Positions 1-12,992 of a DNA stretch of 64,000 nt are shown one piece after another. The DNA lies in contig NC_071347.1 in the NCBI RefSeq assembly GCF_027744825.2, positions 21,767,001 to 21,831,000 of the forward strand, read 5' to 3'. Every line of letters starts with the position of its first letter. The stretch's first letter is position 1. The translations under genes were made by a program, and so were the position numbers. The stretch is from Synchiropus splendidus (taxonomy: Eukaryota; Chordata; Actinopteri; Syngnathiformes; Callionymidae). The notes below the pieces were generated by a model that was not told the DNA's origin, ran no database searches, and worked only from the letters and a program-made list of their open reading frames with translations.

Positions 1-2164
1 TGAAAAATAATGACTTCGCCATCGTCATGAAGTCGTGTTGCTGTTGAGGTTCCAGCTTCAACTGAAACATCGATTGATGAGTCCAGGTGGCGGCTTCAAG
101 TCGATGATGTGATCAGGCGTCAGAGATGGAGCGCTTTAGAGCGCCGTCCTGTAGAAGCCTCCACAGCTGAGTCACAGGAAACCTCACCACAGCTCCACAG
201 AGCTTAGTGCAGAGCAGGAGTCGAGATGGCAGTAGGTGTGAATGACGCTCTCTGTTGGCAAGTCCTCTCCACATGGATACGTTATCTCAAATTATTTATC
301 GGATGGGTTTTTGAGCAGTTCTCATTGGGGCACCACAGGGCACTGTCCATTCACTGTTTCTTTTTACTCTGGAAAATCTAGTGGTGGAGGAGATACTCAC
401 CAGTGTGGAACACCAGCTACTACAGCAGCAGACCAACGAGAAGAAGAAACTGAAGGGACCTTTTCTTGAAGATGCTGAGGTTCTTCTGTGTGAACAGCAG
501 ATGTTCTACCACTCAATAGCAGACAGCTTCTTTGCTGGGGCATGGACTACATGGTTGAAGAGTGAGTGGCCTTGTCTGAGCAGTCTCTCTTCTCCACTTT
601 GGACTGTTTGCTTCTGCGTTGATGGTGAAGCTTGACTTTTCTATAGCTTTTTTCTGATTATAGACTTTGTATTTTTTGACTTTTTCCACTGAATTTTTTA
701 ACACTATTATTATGTTTCTCAAGGATTTCTGCAGGTGGACATCAGAATCAGCCAACAGGGCAGATGAGAGATGAAAAATGTATCAGCGACAGCATCATGC
801 ATCAAGTCGGTAAATAATCGATGTCAACACTGGTGTTGAATCATCAAAATGACAGTGATGCTTGAGTAGCTGCATGGCAGGGTGAGGCAGGATGCGTGAT
901 AATTCTTTTATAGTTGAAGCCTTAAAACCTGTTTAAATAAACGCTCTCCCTGCCCTTGTTGCCAACAATGGGCCGAACACAAGCCTAGTATATAGCCGCA
1001 ATACAGACCCAAAGATATCATGAAATATATAGAATTAATGTACTTGAACTGGAGAGGAAAACCAGTGCTGTGAACTGTATTTGTCATCTTCAAATGAATC
1101 ATCACTTCAGCAGCTCATCACCGTCAACGTGTCTGTTTCATTCCCTCTCTTGTTTTCGCTGGTGTTTTGTTTTACATTCTGATTTAATAATAAAAGACTG
1201 TTTTCTCAGCTGATATTTATGCGCCTCAGAAGAAAACAAATCTGCTGAAATCGTTGCCGACAGCAGATTGAATTCCGTGCATCTCTGCTTAAAGGTTTCA
1301 TTTAAGAATATTGGTTTTCTGTTATTCTGTGGGATAAATGGGCGCTCTAGCGAGAGTCACGGCGGAACCCGTCCGCTGCTCGCTCTCCTCCTCAGACGAT
1401 CTATTGGCCGGTAAGTAGACTCTCAAGGAAACATGCATGAGGGTCACGGCGCAATCAGGCGCTCGGCTAACACACGCGGAGAGCCTCATACATTATTCAA
1501 GTCCGGAGTCTGGACTGGAGTCTCCAGTCAGCTGCAGCGGGTCGGTTTGTTCCGACACTGATCTGGTCGGACGAATGTGAGAGAGGCCCGTCGTCCTCAG
1601 CGTAAGAGGAAGAACTCCTGCGCGGGATCAGGACGCCAAACTTTCTCCTACGTGTTCTCGTGAAATGCCTTCACCAGGAGAGGTCATTAGCGGCTGCTTT
1701 TATTCATCGCAAATACGTTTTAATGCCTCTTTTCTCTCCAGTGAGAAGCAACAGAACATGATGAATAAAGAGAACCGAAGTGAGCTAGTTAAGAAGGTGG
1801 TTTTGTTTTTAAGTTTGCCTCCTACACTTCAGAGTAGAATGTGTGTCTCCATGGACAAACTTTTTGCTCACAAGGCTGGGGAAGCTGGCTGGAAACAAAG
1901 GAGTGTGGGAAAGTAAAGTGGTTCATTTTCTCCTGCTTATTCCTATGCCAGGTCTTTATGGGCCGCATTCTGGGGACATCCGTCAACACACTGACACCTA
2001 CTGACCATGTAGAGTCATCAATTAACCCCATTCACTGCAATTATGATGGTCCCTGAACGCATTGTCTCCTGTAGTTTGAAGGCTTCATTCTGGATCTGAC
2101 AGTAGAGCGCTACATGTGAAGAGCAAAGTTGAGGTTTCCAGAGAGAGAGATGTTTGGGCCTCTT

Positions 2165-2215
2165 TACTTATGCTGCAGACCCTGCGACCTGACCTCAGAT
2201 CATTGGAAGAAACTG
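2165..2215 (+). repeat. Short dispersed repeat tail
   Basis: The block around ACCTGACCTCAGAT recurs, with changes, near 20640-20680, 39680-39720 and 40015-40060. The shared pattern is a GCTGC/GCCCC stretch, then CGACCTGACCTCAGAT, then a GGAA-rich end. From memory this resembles the 3' part of a widespread teleost dispersed repeat. The family cannot be named from sequence alone. Confidence 0.4.
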
Positions 2216-4384
2216 TTGACACAGCACTAAACTACTTAAAGGTCATTTATAAATAGTGTCTGTTAAAAAAAACATGCTTCACTAGCAGGATACAGGGCAT
2301 CACTGCACACATATTACAAAACATGTAGAGCACAAACCATGCAACATCTTTGTTATATTGCAGGACCATGACGTCATCTTCTTCTGTTAAAGTGCTCTCT
2401 GCTGACCCCTGCAGGGGCCTCTTACAGCATCCTCTTTTCTGGTCAAAATGACACAGAAATTAGCAACTTTAGCTGCCACACAAGGCTCTCAAATCCGTTG
2501 CCACGGCAACATGCCAACAAACAAGAGAGGATGAGCTGCATCCATCTCACTCTTCGACTCACACAGATGAAGCTATGAAAAGACGTGGAGCACAGAGCGG
2601 ACAAGGACACGGCTCCGGCTGTCTTTGTGTGTCCCGCAGAGGTGGCACACTCGCAGTTCTCCGTAAACTCCTCTTCAGAACATCAACACAGAGTCTAAAC
2701 TATCAGGATGGAGAGAAAGAGTGGATCCCATTTATGTCACACTCGGCCAAATCGGTTCCCACGCACGTGTGGGCGGCTTTAACGGTCCAGCTCGAGTGCA
2801 GAACCAAATCAACAACAATAACAGCCATAATGAAGAGAAAATCATGAATTCTGAGACTGCCATTGTTTCCTGGTAGAAGCAGCAAAACTATTCTGCAAAC
2901 TGAAGGACATTTTAGAATGTTTCGCGACCTAAAAGTTGCTGACTCATCGGGGCCTGGACCCTACCAGTGCTGAGCTTTCTTCCATTATGGTTTGAAGGAC
3001 CGTGACTAAGAGCCACACTGGTTACATCACTGGGATTCAAACCCATTCCCAGTCTTAAACAGATGCAGGATTTGTCTTGAGCCGTGTGAGCGCTGTTAAA
3101 TGCAAGAGAAGAGGCAGCGCAGGAACCCCACAAATCAATTTCCAACAACCTCATGCATCAATGTTTGACAATGACTCAGAGTTTTCTTAATAGATGGCCC
3201 CTGTCCTCTCGCATTCTGGCCGGTGTCTCAGCGCTTTGGCTCTTAACTTCCCGTAATCCATCATCGGCGACCTTTGAACGCCGCCGAACACCAGGCCACA
3301 GTCTGGCAGACGAGGATGACGGAGCGGCACACACGAGGAGAGAGGCGGGTGATGGGAAGGCGAGCGGACACAGAGACAGCAGATGTTATCCAAACCAATT
3401 ATTTCTCTCCGCCGGAATTAGAGCTGCTAATGTCCTGATGGAATCATCCCAGAGTCATCAGACATGCTGTGAGCACCACAATGACTTCGCACCGTCAGAG
3501 TCATTCTCTTAAAATACTGCTCCAACACTGGATGGAGCTTTGAACGCTTGGACGCACACGTGTCATGAATCCGGCCCACAAGAGCTTGAAATGGCCCAAA
3601 ATTAAATTACCCTCTCATTTAAAGAGCACAAACAGACCATATCCCGTGCTTGTCCATATCAGACCCACAATCATTAGTGTTCCTCATCCCTGCAACAGAC
3701 TTACTTTGACTTCTCTGCTTAAAACATTGAAACAATGCAAGTGTGTGAGATGCAAACACAAACCCCAAACTCCCAGTTTTAAAAAGAGGGGGACGTGTAG
3801 AAAAATAGCGTGCAGTTAAAACAAATTCCCTGTTATGGTCTAGCTTCTAGTTTTTGGTAGAAAGGATTTGCGTTATTTGGATAGATAAGTGAGATAAGTA
3901 ATCTATCCTTGCATTTTTATCCAGGTGGTGGAGCCGGCAGCCAACATGAAGAGGCCCAGACTGCCTTGTCGCAGTGTCTCACGAACACCTCACTAGAGAG
4001 GCATCCAGATGACCATCTGATAAGACATACAACCCCTGTAGCTCCTCTCTGTGGAGCAGTTCTGAACTCATGTTCAAGGTGCCGTTTACACAGAGATTGA
4101 AACAATGTTTAGATGTTTATTCGGTTGGATTGTGTCCACCAGTGTTGAATTACTGTCCGACCACATACAAATCTGTGTAAGCAGTGACTTCTATCCGTTG
4201 TTGAAAAAAGCAGAACTGGCACTCAACCAGTGGCAGAATCTAAGTTTCGACATACAGATTTCCTTCAATGTCAGTTTAAAATTGGCCAGTCCAGTTGATC
4301 TGACCAGGACTTTAGGGTTCATTCCAGCTACTTGGTGAAGAGGTAGGGGACAGTTCCATCACAGGAAACCTTTAGGGCCATCAA

Positions 4385-4465
4385 TTAATCTCTGCATGTT
4401 TTTGGACTGCGGGAGGAAACCAGAGTGCCAGGAGGGAACACGCACAACTCCACACAGAAAGGATG
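4385..4465 (-). repeat. Partial copy of SINE-associated repeat
   Basis: Read on the minus strand, this carries the GGTTTCCTCCCGCAGTCC block that also follows the tRNA-like head at 45971-46140. A further partial copy is near 23510-23580. It has no head region of its own, so it is a fragment. Confidence 0.5.
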
Positions 4466-5215
4466 TGCTTTCATCACAAGTTGAGTTTACAGAAGGCAAA
4501 CAAGCAGTGTCTCAGACAAACTGAATTAAAAGAAGAGGATGTCATATTGGGGTGGTTTCAGGGGCTTTTGGGACGAGCGAATGAAATCCAACCGAGGGGC
4601 CGGTTGAATTAGCTCCGGGTCGCTGGGAATAAAGCAGACACGCTAATGAGTGTGTTATGGGCAGCGGGTGTTTTGGGCTTGTTACAGAAAAAAGTGTGAC
4701 TCAGCGTGGATCAGCTGGTGTGTTGATGAGCTCGACTGGGCATGAGCTAAAAGCCCTCGCCGAGTCCGATTGGACTCAGCTGGCAGATGCACGGTCACAC
4801 GCTCACTACACACTCGCAGGCAGCAGGACACACAGCGCGCCGCTCGAAGGGTTCTTCCTCAGCGATGTGACACTGGCGCAGGACGGCAGCCTCGTTCTCA
4901 TTCTATCAATCAGCTGCTCTGCCTTCAAGACAATCCCGGCCCGCTGGCGTCCCACTGGCGTCCCCCCGTCTGTCACTTCTCTATGTCGTGCCATCGACAT
5001 TAAACTCCTCTTCCTCCCAGAGTCCACCAAACAGACATACCTCCGAATATCAGGCCCATTTAGCCAAACATAATCACAGATTCCTCTGGAGCTGCTTCCC
5101 ACCAGAAGCCCCGCAGTTCTTTAACGGAACACTAGGTTCGTCCACAAACATCACAAAAGAGGATTGAGAGGAACTGGACAAACCAGCTGTTCAAACAGAC
5201 GGACGGTTTCTTACC

Positions 5216-5219
5216 AAAA
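5216..5219 (-). terminator. Pol III terminator of tRNA-Pro
   Basis: A run of four T on the minus strand begins four bases after the 3' end of the tRNA gene. Four or more T is the standard RNA polymerase III stop signal. Confidence 0.75.
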
Positions 5220-5222
5220 TTA

Positions 5223-5294
5223 GGGCTCGTCCGGGATTTGAACCCAGGACCTCTCGCACCCTAAGCGAGAATCATACCCCTAGACCAACGAGCC
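5223..5294 (-). tRNA. tRNA-Pro, anticodon AGG
   Basis: A 72-base sequence folds as a full cloverleaf on the minus strand. The acceptor stem pairs GGCTCGT with ACGAGCC and leaves a discriminator C. The anticodon stem is CTCGC/GCGAG with loop TTAGGGT, so the anticodon is AGG (plus-strand bases 5260-5262), which reads proline CCU. The T arm holds GGTTCAAATCC (B box) with one G-T wobble in the T stem. The internal A box (TGGTCTAGGGGTA) is intact. A T4 terminator follows. The gene looks functional and is not a SINE head, since no SINE body follows it. It stands alone: no other tRNA was seen in the window. Confidence 0.95.
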
Positions 5295-7534
5295 AGATGT
5301 TAAGTAAGAGTACACAACATAACACGCTATTCAAAGTTAAAACATATTGGACAATTCCAAGACACTTGGACAGAAATGGGTAAGGGCCACATTTTTGGGC
5401 AAAAAATCAGGAGCTACACACTGTTACAGACAAAAACCAGAAACTAAAATAGTTTTTAAAAAAACGTACTTTACTTACCTTAGAACAGCACTTGGACAGA
5501 AACAGGAACAGGGCTTCAAATGTTAACTTTTTTTGGCAAAACAACATCAGTGATGATGTGTTGCTGCGCGGTAGATACACTACTCATCACTGTTGTCATC
5601 ATTTCCTCCAACAGTTGGAAGTCTAAACAGATTTCCCAAAGCAAGTATTCCTCAGCGTGTTTCCTTCCCGAGTTAGCGACCACACAAGCTACTTCCCTTA
5701 TCTTTCCATCAGCTTGTGATGATAAACACAACGCTGCTAATCACTCTCTCCAGATGTGTGTGTTTATCACTCTAACCTCCCAAAAACAGCGCTCAACTGT
5801 GTCACTCCATTGTAGATTAGGCTTTCGTTCCAGCAGATGCCTTGTTCTTGCAGCACCTCAGGGACAGGTGAGTTTAATTTAGGTGATCTAATGAAAAGTG
5901 GAGCAGCGCTGTGTTTGGAGGCGGTCACCGCACTTGCACTCATTATATGAGGTTTAACACAAATCTCCTCTAATATCACCATTTAGTCACAGCGATTTGA
6001 TTCAGCATTAGATTCAGCTATATTTATCATGTTAGCATTTTGTCAACGGGTGAAGCGAGTCCGCACCAGGAATGAAAGTTCTATAGTTCCCATGACAACC
6101 GCATCATATTCTGCATTTGGATCCTTTGATCTTCCACGAAAACACAGACACCAAAAAATAAATAACAGAAGTTCTTGCTCTCTGGAGGATCTTTAATGAT
6201 CAAGAGCTTTTCTTGCTTCTTCAGTGAAGAGAACGTGAACAAGGAATTCTTCAAAGAACATCGGAAACTTTTCTCAACACGAATCCAACAACACATGCCA
6301 AAACAAAGCTGAGATTAGAGGAAAAGTAGAAACAGACTTTTATGGGTGAATGCTAGTAAGTTAACGTTCGCAAACTTAGTTTATTGCTATTGTCTTCCTT
6401 TATGGTTGTGTTAGTCCTAAAGATGCTAACAAAACAAACTAGAAATTAGAACTTCCTGTCCATCTGAACACCACCAAAGATTCATCGAAATATTGTGTGT
6501 TATGTTCATTAATTCATCTTCTAGTGGGCTGGAACCCACCCCAGGTACCTAGGGCAAGAGGCATAGGACACCCTGAAGAGGTCTCCTATTGGCACACAGA
6601 CATGAACTACCATTCACACACACATTCCAGTGTACTCCAAATTGTACTTGTACTTGTCAGAGGCACCAGTGAACACATAGATGGTACTGATTTTGCCACA
6701 CCACACTGCAACACCACATGACCTCCTTAGATCTTGGAACTCCATGAATTCATGATCCAGATGGGTGAGATAAGCAAGTGGGCCCCAGCGTCTCTTTGCA
6801 ACAGAAAACACGCATAACAATTCAGACACTAAAACAAATGTTTTATTAATTCACTAAAGTAAAAATGTTCAACATTATGGGTACCGACTGATTTCATTCA
6901 TGTTTAACAACACAATCATCTAGATTCATAACGCATCAAGCAGACAGCAATATTCCACAGCAAAGTTTCCTCCAGGGTTTGTATTGTTTTGAGCTCAGTC
7001 AGTTCCAATCCCCAGCAGAGTTCCCTCTCTATCACGATCTTGAAACCTGACCTTCTGCCTCGACCCTGTCTGGATACTTCTGTCAGGTCTGGACAGCTAG
7101 CCTAGTGCCACGCGCCTCTTGCCTGTGAGCCAGAGACCCGACATTCCCCCGGACTGATCTTCTGGCTCTGACCCCGGACTGTATAATCAGCAGTCTGACT
7201 CTGAGCGCAGCAGCAGATCATGTTTGATTGATGAGCAGTGCATTCAAGTTCAGTACATCATGACACGGGAGAGACGTGCTAACAAGGTGCCGTCCATCCT
7301 CCAACAAGCATGGAGTCAGAGGAGAGGCAGGTCTTTGCACAGGAGGCTGTGATGACCACAAACTGACCAGACTAGAGCCTCCATTCAAGAGGTACCAAGA
7401 AACAATGTCACGGCTGAGTCAACAGTGCTGAGGGACGGAGCCTTCTCTTCGTGCTATGCGTTCATTTCTTCCATATTTCTTTATGTTTTACAAAGCTTAA
7501 GGTTATGGGCCAAACGGAGCAGGACCACCGGAAA
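5295..7534. other. Gene-free stretch with one repeat fragment
   Basis: No coding exon is supported. A piece at about 6503-6640 (GGGCTGGAACCCACCCCAGG onward, ending in a CCATTCACACACACATTCC block) resembles the end of a common fish dispersed repeat, oriented plus. The rest is unremarkable single-copy-looking DNA. Confidence 0.45.
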
Positions 7535-7770
7535 CCATAGGGGGCAGTGTTGCAGTGACTACCCAATACGTAGCTCAAATGAGACATGACGAGGACATAA
7601 CAATGGTGGAAATTCTACATCCTCCTTAACACCGACCACCGCCTCCTCCATTTCCTCTTTTGTGCATAAGGTACATTAGCAATACTTCCACAGTCGCCAT
7701 GTCGGTTTGGAGTTTCTCGTTGTCATAAACCTTTGACTCTGGGCTGCTCCCTCTGGTGGATATATTGGTG
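7535..7770 (-). repeat. Dispersed repeat family X, copy A
   Basis: Read on the minus strand, this matches 18182-18373 on the plus strand over most of its length. Shared blocks in order are ATATATCCACC, GTCAAAGGTT-ATGACAACG, AAACTCCAAA-C-ACATGGCGAC, GTGGAAGTATTGCT-ATGTA and CAACACTGCCCCCTA-GG. The two copies have diverged and differ by an insertion near the 3' part. No open frame is retained, so it is a non-autonomous element or a remnant. The family is not identified. Plus positions 7746-7759 hold a 13/14 match to the CTCF core on the minus strand. Confidence 0.7.
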
Positions 7771-8132
7771 AACAGCAATATCAACATAAAGAACACATGA
7801 AGGCATGCGATCAGTGACGGGAACTGTCGTCCATCCGCCCCCTCAAACTCTGACACATCCTCTCACCCCCCACGTTGAGACGCCCCCTACGATGAGAGAA
7901 AATCCTGAGGCTGCATTTTGAAATGTGACATATTTAGCAACTTCCTCTTCTTGTTTCTGGAAGGCTGTGCGTCACACCTGTGTCTGAGGTGATGGATTCA
8001 TGTTTATTTCGCTTCCCTGTGAATGCTGCTGCCTTGGATGCCACAGGAGCACAGCCGATTTCTTTTTTAATACTCGCTGTTTTTGTATGAAAACGACACC
8101 CCGGACACCAGCTGTGAACAATCAAATGGGGC

Positions 8133-8157
8133 TGTGTGTGTGTGTGTGTGTGTGTGT
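8133..8157. repeat. (TG)n microsatellite
   Basis: An uninterrupted TG run of about 12 units. Confidence 0.95.
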
Positions 8158-8318
8158 TTGCAATAACTTCAGGTGATTCATATAATCCTATATTTAGCCA
8201 CGGCAACAAATCAGAACGCAATTTGTGCTCCCTCACGGGCCTGTGCATCCAACCAGGGATGTAAAAAACATCCAATTATGTTAATATAGAAACAGAATTA
8301 CAAACGCTGAGCATGTGC

Positions 8319-8341
8319 GTGTGTGTGTGTGTGTGTGTGTT
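8319..8341. repeat. (GT)n microsatellite
   Basis: An uninterrupted GT run of about 11 units, less than 200 bases from the previous TG run. Confidence 0.95.
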
Positions 8342-8689
8342 AAACTGCTTGTGTGCCTGGAGTGAGCGTCGGAGCAACAATTCTGATCGCATCTGACTGC
8401 AGCCTCCTGCTTCTATCACCAAAATAAAGTTCAGTGAAAGGTTGAGCATAAAAGTGACCTAAATATCCAGAAGCCCCGAGTTTACTCTCAAGCACAAATC
8501 GTGTTACGTTCCAGGTCCAAACAGAACCAAGCTCCAGTTCATCCGAGTTGACATTGTGCGTGTGCTCTTTTTACTTGACCTGCTCTGTGAATGTCTGTGG
8601 CTTTGCAGTGAAGGAGGTCCAAGTCAAACCAAACAAAACCTCCACACCACTGCTTGAATATGCAACCCCCTGCAGGGGTCACGATGAGG

Positions 8690-9075
8690 GGGTGTTAGAA
8701 AATATCACAAATATTGCAATAGTTTTTAACATTTTTGCTGAAATATCGTAATACTCGATTGTGTGATGTTGTTGGATATTTTAAGTGAGCTATATCAATA
8801 AAAAACGTTTCCCTTTTTGATGGTGGCTTATTTTGTTCCTTGGCTGGAGTGATGAAGTTACTGATAGTCTAATTGGACTGATATCATAACAATAAACTTG
8901 TTATCTTGTGCATAATTTTGTACTGCATTACCTGATTTTGCCCCCTAAAATGATGGCTCTTATTACAATATATTGCTTAACTTACAGTATCGCAATATAC
9001 CGCAATGTATCGCATCATCACTCCTGTATCGAGATATGTATCGTATTGCAAGATACCTGCCGATGCACAGCCATA
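8690..9075 (+). repeat. AT-rich dispersed repeat with TATCG motifs
   Basis: This stretch is rich in ATATTGC, TATCGCAATATA and TATCGTATTGC motifs and ends CCGATGCACAGCC. A shorter related piece lies at 24100-24190, sharing CACTCCTGTATCG-GATA, a CATATTGC block and CCAATACACGAC. The pattern is known to me from many teleost genomes as a dispersed DNA-transposon-derived repeat, but the family name is not certain. The open frame across part of it is not convincing as a gene. Confidence 0.5.
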
Positions 9076-12000
9076 GACCCACGACCCAGACACACTTCCT
9101 CTCTGACCAATGACCATGGACTCAAACATAAACAGCAGTCTCACATCCTCACCAAAGTAAAGTTAACACACGGGATGACAACTGCAGTGGGCTAGTCAGA
9201 CAGTTTTAAAACGGCAAGCTGCGTCTGTCGCAGCTTCCAGCGACTCCCACAGTTATTCTGGACGGCTCCGACAGACACCATGAAATAATCTAAAAGGCAC
9301 AGCTGGGCTCGGAGAAGAGACGAGGGACTAATCTCCTAATTAGTGCAGAGCAAGCCGACTACTACAGTACCGTCTACAGTAACGTTAGATGTCCGAGGGA
9401 AGCGTGTATCTGTGATTAAAGTGTCATCGAAATAGGAAGGCGCTCCGGAAGACGCGGAACAGCATTCTGACTTGAAAGAGAAAAACATGTATTTTTAAGA
9501 TCAAAACCAGCAACAGCCAGCCTGTCACCATTAAGGTCGAACCTCGCTTTAGTGCCCTAAAGCATCGGCCTAACAGAGCACACGACCCTGCTGATCCACC
9601 ATGTGGTGATCGAATGGAATACATGGTTTAAAGCCTAGACTTTGGTCCCACTAAGATCAATCCAATTGTTCAACTGAACTACCTGCAGACACCTCAATGA
9701 AGCTCACATAGCAGGTAAACAAAGATCAGACTGGGTGACTCTGTGTTGTTAACACAGATGTGTCAACGCCTCAAGAACAACTGAAGACGGTCGATTTACA
9801 TTATACATTGCAAAACAAAATGGTGTGTATGGATTAACACTGCATTGGTCGTAGATGTCGAGCGAACCTGTCATCAGGGCAGCGTTGTCGATGGCGGCGA
9901 CAGCTTGATCAGATCCAACCACCTTCACACAGTTGTTAGTTCTCCAAAACAAGATTACATGACGTGATTCATTTATTTGTTTACAGCTTTAACACGACAG
10001 TTTAAGCTAGCGTTACCGATGCTCCTAATTAGCTAACACGCCACTCCAAGCAACGTCTCTGCTGTGTGAATATTTTTCAGCGAGAGAGACGCTAAACCAG
10101 ACCTGCTTCGCTCTCCAGCTTGAAAGGCTCTGATTAGCGTGGACAGGAAAACAACATAAGTTACAGGTAGCTATATTTACAGACATTCAAACGGCAGAAA
10201 GAAGTGATGAGAACTTCTGCTTAATTGTTAAAATGTATTCTGAAACAAAGAAGTATGTGTGTGTCGATCTAAATCACTTGAAACAGTTAATGTTTATGAT
10301 CATTCAGACGCCAGACTATTCTGACCTCTCCAGCATGGCGGCCATGTTGAGCCACTTTAACAGGTCAACCGTTCAGCTCTCTGTGTACCTCACATCTGTC
10401 TCATCCCTCTCTGCAAGATAGTGAGACGCCACTGCTCCCTGAGAGGACCGGAATGCCACCACCCATCATCATGAGGACAACAGCAAAGCCATATGATCTG
10501 TGCTGTATGCACATTCGGAGAAATAGAGTCATACACAGCGGATGTTCTCACCACCACAAGACCTCCTGCAAGCTCAGCAGTTGCAGGCTGAAAACAACAC
10601 CAACACATTCCCTTCATCACCTACTGGTTTTAACCCTTGAAATTGCACCTGGACAAGTAATTAGAGTCGGCTCCAGCAGCAGTGTGTGCGTGCACACCGT
10701 CTTTCGGTCGCCATGAATATGGATGTGGCAGCATTATTGAATGGCTCCTAAAATAGAAATGTGGCTGACAGACATGTGACAAAACAGAATCCGAAAGCAG
10801 CAGCAGTTCATGACTGAACTCCTCGAACCTGGGAACGACGCAGCAAAAACTCTAATGAGCTGTTTTGTCTTCACGGACACACACATCTGAAAAGGCATCC
10901 TGCTGCTCGCTTCTTGTAGGGAGCGAGGAAAGTGTGTGTCCCTTAGAGAGAGAGAGAGAGAGAGTGTGTGTGTGTCCTCAGAGAGTGTGTGTGTGTTGAC
11001 TGACTTTCTGTTCCTGCCCACAGACACACATTAGCACTGATCATCTGCTTCCTGCTGTTGCTCAGTACAGACACACACACACATCACACCATCTTTGTGG
11101 GGACCTCCATAACCCTTTCCCCAGCCTCTCCCCTAAACCTAACCACTGAAAACAATTGGCTAACCTGAACCACGACTCTGAATCAAACTGAAACTGAATT
11201 ATCATGACCTTGTTGTTTTGAAGTCTTCATCCTCAAATTGAGGCTTAACCCTGTGGGGACCGGCAAAAGGGGTCCTACGAAGGCATCCAAAAAGAGGTGT
11301 CTTCCCCAAAACTGGTTCTAAGAAGGATAGTTAATCTTAAACGCACATACCCACACACACATTTGTATCTCTATACTTGTGTGGACCTCTTATTACCAAC
11401 ACACACACACACTCGCATGCATCTGAAGTTACATCACATTACATCTTTAATCAAATCTCCATGGACAGAAAAACATTAATATGGACAAATGAGATGCACT
11501 CAGATTTGAAATAGTGTGTGTGTGTGCGTGTGTGTGTAGAGCAGGATTATCGTTGTGTAATCTGCCTCAGGATTCTGGGGTGAAGTGGAATTGCAGAGGC
11601 TGATTATCTCTCTGCCTGAGTATCAACAGGAAAGGTCACTCTCCGGAGACTCAGCCAGAATTTCTCTTTATCGTCGTCAAGATCTCCTCACACACACACA
11701 CACACACCTCCTCCCTCTCCACTTCTCCATCATTGGATTTATTCCGCTGCTGCCGTCTGCTAATCCCCTCCAGTTACGGCTGCTGACAGAAACATCGTAA
11801 CCTTTTAAAAGCGGCGAGAGATTCAGGACTGACGAGACGAGTCCAGCTGTTTATGGTGTTTGTGGAGACAGATGAAGTTGTGTATCACCCTGATGATGTG
11901 GGCAACGTTTATAACCTCCGGAATACTTCAGAGTAAAGCCCAACAAATAACGTGGCTTTAGAATCTCTCTTTTCAAAGACACACACAGCCCACAGCACGG

Positions 12001-12992
12001 TCCAAAGCGCGACTCGTGGGCCAGTCGTGGCCTGTGAATAACAGAGCTGTCAACAATGGTGAACAGGAACCATGCTGGGGGTATTTAAGTGGTACCTTCT
12101 GAGGAGCCATCACTACCCAGCGCCAGCACGCAGAGAACGTTCACCTTCACTCCATTATTATATTACTTGGAATTCAGACTGTCAATGGATTAAAATTTTA
12201 ATCTCAATTAATCGCGTTGAAGCTGAGTTAACTCGCGATGAATGGCAAATGAATCCCACATTTTTTATCTGTTCTAAATGTCACTTAAAGGCTCATGTTC
12301 TCAACACCAGAGCAGCCAAAAATGTTTCCTCATGCAAACATTTGTTTGCTCCAACAACCAAACAGAACAGACACTGTCCAGAACATTCTGTAGAATCACC
12401 TCAAAGGCTCTGAACATCTGTTACATTTAGAACAGATACAAAATGTGTGAGTAATTTGAGTCCCACACTTTAAATGGTTCAGTTGTTTACTTCAGTTTCA
12501 ACCCTTCAGAAGCAAGCATAAGAGGCACCACTAGCCTCAGTCACACAGTGACAAATAAAATAAAATTCAGAGATTAGCTGATAAAAATAAGGTTAGATAA
12601 TAGAGTTGATGGTGAAGCACCTGGAACATCTGGAGCAGCGGGGCCCACATTCAAATCAGTCTGTGGAGCATCATACAAAATGCCCCAATGAAGCAGAATT
12701 CTTTGGTTTTGGAACATTTCCAGATCAGTTGTTGACATTTATAAATCACTGTGAGCCAGAGCAAAGATTGTCGAACGGCAAAGCCAAAACACAGCGCAAC
12801 TCTTTACTGCTTCTTGCACACCAGTATTTTTCCATGTGGCTATTTCGCACGTTATTTATTTGTTTGGAAACGTTTTTCAGTTATTTCACTGAGTGGAGAG
12901 GCTGGTTTGATTTTTTTTTTCAGATGGAGGTCAATTTTTCCCAAGTTTCAATTTGGATGAGTACTGGACCAACTGAAACACACATTCTCGAC
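9076..12992. other. Gene-free stretch with microsatellites
   Basis: No exon is supported. Low-complexity tracts include (GA)n then (TG)n at about 10945-10996, CA runs near 11070-11082, 11399-11412 and 11691-11706, and a TG-rich stretch near 11514-11538. Around 12180-12240 there is a GATTAAAATTTTAATC / AATTAATCGCG block that resembles a common fish repeat. Confidence 0.45.

Larger units (their letters stand above)
1..5215. other. Gene-free stretch, probably galnt18 intron 1
   Basis: I see no protein exon here on either strand. The open frames are short, lack recognisable domains and are not bounded by convincing splice sites in a shared phase. The stretch lies downstream of galnt18 exon 1 on the minus strand and is therefore probably intronic; this is inference, because no galnt18 exon 2 was found in the window. 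Two short repeat-like pieces, near 2165-2215 and 4385-4465, resemble copies elsewhere in the window. Confidence 0.5.

Noticed and set aside
5223..5294. Reading the tRNA-Pro as a SINE head
   Set aside because: All stems pair, the terminator is immediate and there is no SINE body or A-rich tail.
8664..8682. CCCCTGCAGGGG palindrome (also near 2406)
   Set aside because: Short perfect palindromes with a PstI core are common in GC-rich repeats; nothing else supports a regulatory role.
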